From the NCBI GenBank assembly GCA_030620095.1, contig JAUTXW010000873.1, forward strand, positions 1 to 64,000: a stretch of 64,000 bases of DNA, given 5' to 3'. The stretch is from Kuschelorhynchus macadamiae. Its lineage: Eukaryota > Arthropoda > Insecta > Coleoptera > Curculionidae. Of this stretch, positions 32,729-45,439 are shown one piece after another. The notes under the pieces are model-generated. The model saw nothing but the letters and a program-made list of their open reading frames with translations. It had not been told where the DNA came from and made no database searches. Each line of letters starts with the position of its first letter. Position 1 is the stretch's first letter. The position numbers and the translations under genes were made by a program.

Positions 32729-34581
32729 CAGGGTGTTCCAAAAATAAGATATCGCATTACACTTGACATTTTTAAATGGAAACCCCCAATTTTTTTTCTA
32801 TTTTTGGATTCTCCAGGAAGTTTTTAGTAACTTTTGTATAATAGAGTTTATACCTATCTTCAACCATTTTGAAGTTTTTTTAATTTTTTTTATAAAATTC
32901 GCCTCATTTAATTTAGTACTGATAATACGGAAAAAAATAATAATCACCGATACCAGCAAGAAATTTAGCATCCGTCAATGTCATCGTAAATCATAGAACA
33001 ACTTTATCTTTGATTTGAAATCGTTAAGTTGCCTAGTTCTATTATAATATTTTGCAATGATTTATTCAATTCAAGAAAGGGTCGAAATAACGAAACTGTA
33101 TTATCAAAACGGAAGCATTGCAAGAGCTACCGCCCGGTTGTTTAATGCGTTACATCCAGACAAAAATATTAACCATAAGTATGTGGCTAAATTAATAAGA
33201 AAATTTGAAGCAACTGGATCTGTATCTAATATTCGCCGGAATCAGGAAAATCGTCCAAGTAGAAATGAAGCCAGAGAAATAGCAGTTTTGGGACACGTGG
33301 CTCTTGACAACACCCAAAGTACTCGTGGTCTGGCTACTTCTTCAGGATTTACACGCTCAACAGTGCAAAGAATTTTGAAATCCTATAAATTTCACCCGTA
33401 CAAAACTAAACTTGTCCATGAGCTTAATGAAGACGATTATGATAGAAGGTTGGAGTTTTGCGAATTAATGACACAACGTTTGAACAATAACCCAAATTTG
33501 TTATTTAACATTTGTTTTTCGGATGAATGTACCTTCTATTTACATGGTGCTGTAAATAGACATAATTGTCGATATTGGAGCGACTCGAATCCACATTTGT
33601 TTCGAGAGGTACATTCGCAATACCCACAAAAAATTAATGTCTGGGCCGGCATTTTCGGAAATCATATTGTAGGACCTTTCTTTATTCCTGGAAACTTGAC
33701 GGGGGAGTTGTACTTGGACATGTTGGAAAATACAATAGAGCCACGAATAACCGAAATAATAGAAAATGAGGTTAATTATAATGAAAATTTTCTTCATTTC
33801 CAACAAGATGGTGCACCACCGCACTATGTAGCTCCAGTACGACAGTTTTTGGACACCCATTTCCCAAATCAGTGGATCGGACGGCGCGGCCCCATTGAGT
33901 GGCCACCAAGGTCTCCGGACTTGAGTCCTTTAGATTACTTTCTTTGGGGACATATAAAAAGTAAGGTTTTTAGTACGAAGCCAGACTCCATCCAAGATCT
34001 TCGGGAGCGGATCACGGCGGAATGCAGACAAATAACTCCAGAAATGTGTGAAAATGTTAGGAATAGATTTGAGCAAAATATTTATTATTGCATGGAGGTA
34101 AACGGACACCACTTTCAACATTTATTACCACATTGACTTTTTGACACATTGTAGCTAAGTAACTAATTTTTGTTTAAATTTTAATGTGAATGTAAAACTG
34201 TAAATGGTTTAGTGTTCCTGATTCCGGCGAATATTAGATACAGATCTAGTTGCTTCAAATTTTCTTATTAATTTAGCCACATACTTATGGTTAATATTTT
34301 TGACTGAATGTAACGTATTAAACAACCGGGCAGTAGCCCTTGCAATGTTTCCGTTTTGATAATAAAGTTTCGTTATTTTGATCCTTTCTTGAATTTAATT
34401 TATCAATACTTGATATTATTCAATTATTCAAATAACTTCAAAATGGTTGAAGATAGGTATAAACTCTATTATACAAAAGTTACTAAAAACTTCCTGGAGA
34501 ATCCAAAAATAGAAAAAAAATTGGGGGTTTCCATTTAAAAATGTCAAGTGTAATGCGATATCTTATTTTTGGAACACCCTG
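32729..34581 (+). mobile_element. Complete mariner-type transposon (1853 bp)
   Basis: The TIRs begin CAGGGTGTTCCAAAAATAAG and are about 165 bp long (32729-32895 and 34417-34581), flanked by TA on each side. The transposase is at 33057-34136. Between its stop and the right TIR, 34216-34400 is an inverted copy of the first 190 or so bases of the transposase coding region. Confidence 0.9.
33057..34136 (+). CDS. Mariner-type DDD transposase, apparently complete (359 codons)
   Basis: An uninterrupted frame runs from ATG 33057 (MIYSIQERVEITKLYYQNGS) to the stop at 34134-34136. The first about 110 residues form a helix-turn-helix DNA-binding region (HKYVAKLIRKFEATGSVSNI, then GLATSSGFTRSTVQRILKSY). 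The catalytic domain has ICFSDECTFYLHGAVNRHN (Asp 1), HFQQDGAPPHYVAP (Asp 2) and PPRSPDLSPLDYFLWGHIK (Asp 3), with 36 residues between Asp 2 and Asp 3. The C-terminus is NGHHFQHLLPH. The length is normal for the superfamily. All catalytic residues and both TIRs are present, so this copy is the best candidate for activity in the window. The subfamily name is left open. Confidence 0.9.
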   Translation: MIYSIQERVEITKLYYQNGSIARATARLFNALHPDKNINHKYVAKLIRKFEATGSVSNIRRNQENRPSRNEAREIAVLGHVALDNTQSTRGLATSSGFTRSTVQRILKSYKFHPYKTKLVHELNEDDYDRRLEFCELMTQRLNNNPNLLFNICFSDECTFYLHGAVNRHNCRYWSDSNPHLFREVHSQYPQKINVWAGIFGNHIVGPFFIPGNLTGELYLDMLENTIEPRITEIIENEVNYNENFLHFQQDGAPPHYVAPVRQFLDTHFPNQWIGRRGPIEWPPRSPDLSPLDYFLWGHIKSKVFSTKPDSIQDLRERITAECRQITPEMCENVRNRFEQNIYYCMEVNGHHFQHLLPH

Positions 34582-34702
34582 TATTATACAATCATACATG
34601 AAAAGACGTCCCCCTAAAAATCAAAATTGACGTGTCCAAGCGTTTTTCCCAAAATATACCAGGAAAGTCATAAATAAGGGTGGGACCTTTTCGTTGGGCC
34701 AT

Positions 34703-37851
<3,149 letters not shown>

Positions 37852-37896
<45 letters not shown>

Positions 37897-37907
37897 GTAT
37901 ATATATA
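37852..37907. repeat. (TA)n array at the right transposon end
   Basis: TA repeats with two GTATATATAT variants start immediately after CACCCTG at 37851. Confidence 0.92.
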
Positions 37908-38070
37908 GTGTGACCCATTTAAAAGCGGAACACCCGAATATCTTAGGAATTAACTACCAGGTTTGTTTGAAATATTGGTGATGTATATGGATTGATTTAA
38001 AGTATGACTATTTTGACATATTCAACTTTGACATCGCAAGTTGGCGAGCGAGCTTACACCGAATTTCAAC

Positions 38071-38467
38071 AAAATAAGTCATTAGCTTTGGGAAATATGA
38101 GCTTTCAAAAAAGGCATTTTTTTATTTCAAAGACAGAAATCTCTTAAACCATTGTCTTGATCAAAAAAACACTGTTTTATATTTTTTTTATTATTTTAAA
38201 GAGCTTTATTGAATTTTAGTAAAAAAATTGCTTTAAGACTGTTTTTTATTTTTATTTAGCAGAGCTGAAGAAGTTTTAGAGTACGTCTTAGAACTATTTT
38301 GTTTTCTAAATTTGATAAAAATGGTCAAACTAATAAAACAATGTAAATTAGTGTTTCTTGATCAAGACAGTGGTTTAAGAGATTTCTGCCTTTGAAATAA
38401 AAAAAAATGCGTTTCTTAAAAAGCTCGTATTTCCCAAAGCTAATGACTTATTTTGTTAAAATTTGGT
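38071..38467. mobile_element. Foldback element with about 115-bp inverted arms
   Basis: 38071-38180 and 38350-38467 are inverted copies. AAATAAGTCATTAGCTTTGG on the left matches CCAAAGCTAATGACTTATTT on the right, and TTTCAAAGACAGAAATCTCT matches its right-hand counterpart. The loop is about 170 bp. A left flank starting GTGTGACCCATTTAAAAGCG (37908) may be part of the same element. No ORF is present. Confidence 0.8.
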
Positions 38468-38575
38468 ATAAGGGGGTTCTTGATGATGCTGAGTAAGAAT
38501 CGAGAATCAACATTTCGTTAAAAAAATCCCTAATATCTTTTTCTTAAAAAAAAATGTGTCAAAATAATCATATTT

Positions 38576-38880
<305 letters not shown>

Positions 38881-38984
38881 ACTTATATATTTATATATTC
38901 AAAATCATATTTGGCATTTTCGAAGCTTTTCTTTTATACCCCCACCTGCTGCCGAAGTTTATATCTGAGCGGCGTTGGTCATTA

Positions 38985-39780
38985 TTTATGTTTTCCGGAT
39001 GTTGTTGTTGCGCTAATTCCGCTTAATTTTTTGTAATTTTAGATTTGTCGATTATTGTCTTCCATACTGTTGGTAGTTTTAATGGTTCGTCCCTTTTATT
39101 TAAATCACCTTGTTTTTCTATTTCTATGGCTTCTCGTATTATTCGGGTCTTATAATGCTCTATATTGGCAATCTCCCCACATCCATCGAAATTAATTTTG
39201 TGGCCGGTTTCCTGATGATGTAGGAATAGGGTCGAGGTTGTTTATATCTGATGCTCTTCCACTTTTGCTGATATTCGCCTGTTAGTTTATCCCACGTGTA
39301 GCTTTTCACAGTCCTGGCATGGAATGCTGTATACCCCGTGGTTTTCCAATCTGATTTTGTCTTTTGGATTTCCAAGTAGTTTAAAGTTTATTCAAAGTCA
39401 ATTGGGACCTATCACCGTTCGACAGCACGCGGTAATAATTATGTCACCGTTTGACAACACGCCTTTGGCAGAGACTTTGGTTTACAATCGACTGGTGGCA
39501 TAAGTGTTTCGTTGTTTTTTTGCTGTTCCAATTGACTTTGTATAAACTATGCCTATGGTTGTTTGGGGCTTGTGTAATGAATGTTGGAATGTTGTGTTTT
39601 CTAAGAATTCTTCCGATTCTGTCTGCTGTGCCCTTTACATATGGTAAGATTACTTGTTGCCTTCCCGGTTCATAATTTTTAGTGTTCGTTGTTAGCGAAC
39701 GCTGTGCATTAATAGCTTTCTCCATAGTGCGATTTGTGTAGCCATTTTTTTTAAAGCACCAGATATTATATTAAGTTTGT
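38985..39780 (-). pseudogene. Second Penelope-like remnant: RT end and GIY-YIG domain
   Basis: On the minus strand 39725-39444 reads VILPYVKGTADRIGRILRKH and FITQAPNNHRHSLYKV, the linker after the RT. The interval 39440-39380 is damaged. Then 39375-39160 and adjoining frames give YTAFHARTVKSYTW (from the Cys-containing start of the GIY-YIG core), SALVQHQETGHKINF-like and GEIANIEHYKTRIIREAIEI text, ending near 39010. It belongs to a different subfamily from the 27.2-32.4 kb copy, of the type whose endonuclease ends with IREAIEI. Both the RT core and the catalytic GIY-YIG are incomplete. Confidence 0.75.
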
Positions 39781-39799
39781 TTTTTCTCGTCTGTGTTTC

Positions 39800-40301
39800 A
39801 GTTAATCGCATTACTGGTCTCAGGAAAACCCACATTGGATGCGGCAAGTAGAACATCAAAATCTCTGGAGTTTAAACGTATGGTGCGGAATCGTGGAAGG
39901 AAAAATTATAGGCTAATATTTTTTTCGACCAAATCCTTAATGTCTGCTTGGAAGCAAGAAGAAATATGTGGTTTCAACTTGATGGTTGTCCGGCACATTA
40001 TACCCAAATCGTACGTCAACATTTAGAGGAACAATATCCGAATCGTATTATTGGGAGAGGAAGTTTGTTTCCCTGGCCAGCGCATTCGCCGGATTTAACT
40101 TGTTTAGATTTGTATCTGTGGGGTAGACTAAAAGACCTGATTTTTCAAGAGAAACCAACAACCAGAGAAGATATGATGGAACAAATTCGAAATGCTATTG
40201 AAAGCTTGTCCAGGGCCGAAATTGATGCACCGGTTTTATCTACCGAAAATAAATTAAATAAATGCATTGATAATGATGGAAAACATTTTGATCACTTGTG
40301 A
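39800..40301 (+). pseudogene. Mariner-type transposase, C-terminal half
   Basis: It begins abruptly next to the Penelope remnant with HYWSQENPHWMRQVEHQNLW-like text (after Asp 1). A frame change near 39895-39930 follows, then an open frame carries MWFQLDGCPAHYTQIV (Asp 2) and PAHSPDLTCLDLYLWGR (Asp 3), ending NDGKHFDHL at 40301. It is close to the 35868-36928 transposase. Its 3' flank at 40371-40410 also matches (CCAGTACTAAGCCTGGATAA), so it is a truncated member of that family. Confidence 0.8.
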
Positions 40302-40556
40302 GCTTTTTGTGACTAATTTAAGTAATTGTAAGGGTTTTGTGCTTTTTTCATTTGTTTTGTTTGTTAATTTTGAACCAGTACTAAGCCTGGATAAAGTGTG
40401 AAGCGAGGCTCGACGTGTTAACAATTTTGTGCCAAATGGGAAGAAAGTTTAATCATCTAATCTAGATATTAGAGTGTTGGCCACAGCTTGAATTTGTGCT
40501 GGGTGAGGATGTGATCTTGCATTTAAATATCTATCGGTATGTGTTGGTTTTCTGTA

Positions 40557-40741
40557 CAGGGTCTTTGTTTATATTTACGTGGCTATCTGTAGCCTTTATT
40601 TTTAAAAATAGAAAAAAATGTTTAATACAGAAATTGTAGTTTTTTTCCCATATTCTATTTTGAGAATATTCAATGAAATAATTACTCGTCGGCAAGAGTG
40701 GGGTAAACATACCTATATTTTTTTTTAAATGGAACACCCTG
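40557..40741. mobile_element. MITE with CAGGGTC / GGAACACCCTG ends
   Basis: A 185-bp segment is bounded by TA-CAGGGTCTTTG and GGAACACCCTG-TA. The same outer arrangement is seen in the sub-arms 27947-28138 and 30115-30286, so it is a relative. Confidence 0.7.
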
Positions 40742-40782
40742 TATATTATACGCGAAAACGAAAAACCTTTCTTTTCTGATTT

Positions 40783-41221
<439 letters not shown>

Positions 41222-41914
41222 ATTATTACGCAGCTTCTCATAAGCATACAAAATGAGTCAAGCTAATAACTTAAATTATTCTAGATGTCAATAAAAAATT
41301 AATGCTACATAAAAATCGAATTGTTCGCGTTTTTTAACTTTTAAAACAAATAACAAAAACTCGTAACAGGGAGTCATTGCTTAGACGAATAGAAAAATAT
41401 TTTGCTTGGCGTAGGTCTAGAGAGAGGTTTTATACTCCAAAAACACTTTGCCTGGCTTTACTATCTAACGCTTTGCAGCTAGTAAAAACAAAATTCATTA
41501 ACGCTACTTACCACTATTAATAATATTTCTTCATTTACTGGAAATTTAAAAAATCAATTCATTTTTAGGGTTCCGTCTAGAATTATTGCAACCATAGTAT
41601 TTATATTGCAACCCCAATGGGATATTTTTTTTACTTTCATTGCAAAAGTAACTACCTGCTTTTAAAATGCAAAAACGATCGTCTACATTGAAAATAAATA
41701 ATTTTTCTGCCGCGGCTTCTGGAGTACGCGAGCGAGACGGAGCGGCAACAATGCAAGTACTCGTTATACGTAATCGAGACAAAAAACCCGCGGTAAAACG
41801 AAATATTAGCCTTTCATGCTGGAAATGCAATCGTGTATCAGACCGAAATAAGTGAGAAAGCCTATGTTGCCAGTCTTATCCCTATAAAGACAATGCTAAA
41901 ACCTAAAAAATCGT
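41222..41914. other. No gene recognised
   Basis: Short frames on both strands at 41546-41855 show no recognisable motif. Possibly the far 3' flank of the PolB remnant. Confidence 0.35.
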
Positions 41915-44430
41915 ACATATATAGCTTATGGGTATACGATAGGGCTTGTCGTCTGCACCTACAGAGCTATCTTATAAGTTCGACATACATGTCATGAAAA
42001 TGTTAACGGCAAATATTAATCTCTAAATGAACTGATGTACCTGCTATGTTTACCGCTGTTTTGTAGTTTTCTAGACTAAGTTCTTTTTTTGGCAACGTAA
42101 TCCGGTACAACTTTGGCTTTCTTTGTTACCTCTCTATCTACATTTATTCATAATGCTTTCGTCCCGGTTCCATAGAACTCCCATGCGATATTTTCCGATA
42201 TTCATCTTTCATTTTTTTAAAAATAGATGTATTTACCGGAATACCGTGCGGGTTATCCTGTGAGTAATTAGATATGTCAAATTTATCTAAATTTTCGCTA
42301 ATGTCTGTATAGAAATGTTTTGTTTCAACTTTTAAAATAAGTTATTCATTGTGGTGTAGAGTAAGGTGGCTTTTGCCCCGTATTTTGGTTTAATATAGCT
42401 ATACAAAAGCCATTTGAATGGCTACTAAATTTTCGCCAAATATTCTACCGATATTTTCACAATAGGTAATTAGCTTTATCTATTTCAAACTTATTTTTTG
42501 CGGCCTTTCGTTTTGCTGTATTTGAATCTTTTAACCAGGGTGACTGATTAAAAGAAAGAAAGAGTGGTTTTTTCGTAAGTTTAAGTCCATAATTTAATGC
42601 CTGTTGGAGATTTTGGATATGGATAATATATTTTTCCATTTTATAAAAATTAGCTATAAATGTTGTCTAAAAAAGCCAGCTAAAATTACCTTTTGGTAGA
42701 TATTGTGACATGGCTGCACCATATAAATTGGTGGCATCCAAGAGGACGGTTCGGTAGCTTCGTAATTCGGTAAAAATGTATTATTCGCAAAAGCTTTCCA
42801 CTACATTGAGCCACTCCTCTGCGAATATCGCGTTTCAGGAAGGGTAACTATTTAGATCTGTCAGTAGTTCTAGTTGGACGAATGTTTAAGAGCGGTGACA
42901 TGGATCTAGACCATTATGTTACTAGGTACACGTCTCTGAAATTCCCAAAAACATCTGCTTAAATTAATACGTCGGATTTAAATAAATATCTGGATATTGA
43001 CCTAAAAAAAGTGCTCATTTAAATGAATCTCACACAATCTGCGCACGTTTAAAATCTTCTCGCTTGATGGCTTCTTTTCACAGTTATAGAAGTCATGGAT
43101 GGATGGATGGATGGAAGCTTGGTGTCATCCATTTTTGCAAAAGAATCCACATAAATATATGGGAAAACGTCTGACGAATAAGTTTAAATTCATCTTCCCC
43201 GGGGAAATATTTTATCACTTCTCGACAATGAGATGAATCTAAATTTTGACTTGCCTAAACTTGACGCCATAAAACGAAAACTGTCGAGAAAGCGGAGCTT
43301 TAAAAATTTATTTTGTAGTTATGAGATCTCTTACTCTTTCATCTCCCACTTAAATGGTTTCTCGCAAATATGACAGATAGGTTGCATTATGAAACTCTCT
43401 GTTATGTTCATTACTTAGAGAAGAATAAATTGACGTGCCTCTCATTTCATGATCCTGTAAAATTGTAAGATATAAGAAACCAACGACTTCAATTTTATTT
43501 TTGCCATTTTCGAACACTTTATCTAATCCATAAACATTGAGAGAAATATTGAGTCGTTCAAACTTATAGACATCCTTAAAGTTTAATTGGGAATTCCGTA
43601 CCTGTAAAGTTAAATTTACTTTCTAAAGGCAGATAGTTTGCGACTCTATTTGTACTTTGTGTTCGATGTAGGTGAGCTAAGACTGACCACATGAAACATT
43701 TCTCCTCGTTGTTTTGAATGTTTAAAACAGCGTGCTTTGATTCTATCTCCTTTGGTATGTTGTGTATCAGTCAAAGTGATACGAATTGATATACTAATTA
43801 TGGGTTTATTCAACTACTAAAAATACAGAAATTGAGGGACTACACGATAACTGCCTAAAATGGCAGACAGGGCTGTCGTTTTCAACAAATGACAATGATG
43901 ATATTTCTAATAAAGGAATTTATACAATAAACGGGCATACTAATTAAGGTACGTACACTACAGGTAGAGGTAGATATGATGATGCTTTTAGAGTTTATTT
44001 TATTAATAATTAAACTATAACAGGGAACAATATTAGTAAATAAGATTACATAATGCAAAACTAAAATATTAAAACACATAATAATGTATTTATGAAAGGA
44101 AAACGCGCCACTATCTTTTTCCTGGTACTCCGAAGTTTTCCTGTCCATAATAGCGGCGAACTGTCTAAACAACTCCTACTTCTCTCATTCACTCGTTGGA
44201 ACTTTGTATTGAACGACTTCACCACCGTTGTCTCTGATGTTTGCAGGAGGAAACGTCTGAATAGCTCCACATCGACTTTAAGATGATAAAACCTTCTAAA
44301 ATTATCCCCTTCTAGCTTAAGGGTGAACATACGCCTGAAATTTAACACGATTTTGGTCGATTTTCTGGAACAAATTATGGCCGCACATGTTTTTTTTTCT
44401 AAGACAATCCCAAACCAGTCTTTAGTCATG
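41915..44430 (-). pseudogene. Polinton protein-primed DNA polymerase B (PolB), heavily decayed
   Basis: Reading leftward: 44429-43880 has an N-terminal region (VDVELFRRFLLQTSETTVVK, SFNTKFQ, and in another frame DRKTSEYQEKDSGAFSF). 43790-43590 has an exonuclease-region stretch (IESKHAVLNIQNNEEKCFMW, SVLAHLHR) and KDVYKFERLNISLNVYG. Around 42750-42690 are DATNLYG (polymerase motif A type) and AAMSQYLPKGNF. 42639-42457 has QALNYGLKLTKKPLF and FNQSPWLKDSN. 42340-42190 has FDISNYSQDNPHGIPVN. A C-terminal ADDKPYRIP box lies near 41950. These match the order in Polinton PolB, which replicates the element. Many stops and frame changes occur. It lies about 23 kb from the capsid block. Confidence 0.8.
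43080..43106. repeat. (ATGG)n microsatellite within the PolB remnant
   Basis: About five tandem ATGG units lie at 43095-43115. Confidence 0.8.
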
Positions 44431-44951
44431 TTCTTAAACTAGTCAATTATTATATTTTTTTCTTTTTAAAAAAACATACAAAACTTATTTAGAAATAATA
44501 AAGGAACGTCAACATTTCATAAAAATGTAAAGTTTTAATCCACTTTTTTTTAATACCTAGATGACTAATATTTAATTATAAATACATCACACGTCAATAA
44601 TCAACATTTTTCTAGGTGATTTCCTAATTGGTTTAAAAATAAATTCAGGATTTCTCTACAAAATGATCCTATAAGTGAAATAATTCCATCTTATTTTCTG
44701 AACAGCCAATAACGCATCTCAGTCTTTTGGTACTGCTATCTTCGTTTCTTGAAATCAGCATATTTTATATCGGCATTTGGAGTACACAGAATTTGTGTTA
44801 AAACATTTGCGAGCAGGGGTGGATTCAAAGATTTGGTGACGTTTTGCAAGTCAAATAGTAGTTCTTTTCTTTTCAGTTTTTAGAGGTTATATAGTTACAG
44901 TATTTGGTTTTAAAAATTATTTAATATTTTAAATATAGGAAAATATAGTAT
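44431..44951. other. No gene recognised
   Basis: AT-rich gap between the PolB remnant and the 4.5-kb inverted-repeat block. Confidence 0.4.
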
Positions 44952-45439
44952 TTTTTACTTCCCTCGTAAATGGGAATTATTGTAATCGTGAAAAAATCAC
45001 TATCCGACATTCTTTCAGATCTTCACATTACAGGGTCCCTAGATGACGAAAAACATGTTTTCTCAATCCCGTCGGTCTATCTGTCTGTTCGCGGCGTAGC
45101 TAAAAAACTACTTATACAATTTATCTCAAATTTTGCAAAATCATCAAGTATTATGTACAAATCCAAGATGGCGGCTTAATAAAATATTTAAAAGTTCAGC
45201 CTGAACAAACTGTTTAATCGTTTGATTTCAAAGGGTGTTCCATAACTAATGTGGTATAGGGATCAAATAGTATAATAGTGGTACTAATTCAAGATGGCCG
45301 ATCAAAATGGGGGCCACATAAAATGTTTGTAATCGTGAAAAAAATCACCCTCTCAAGTTTTACACATCCTTATGTTTTAGGGTCTCTAGATGCCAAAAAA
45401 ATATGTTTTATCAACTCCATCGTTCCGTCTGTCAGTCTG

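Larger units (their letters stand above)
32604..34700. mobile_element. Palindromic MITE (split), CAGGGTGGCCCAACG ends
   Basis: The left arm 32604-32728 and right arm 34582-34700 are inverted copies and meet in a perfect palindrome once the inner element is removed (CATGTATGATTGTATAA on each side). The right end lacks the final CACCCTG, where a TA array takes over. The inner transposon sits at its exact centre. Confidence 0.85.

Noticed and set aside
33540..34121. Minus-strand frames of 106 and 63 codons
   Set aside because: Antisense of the intact mariner-type transposase.
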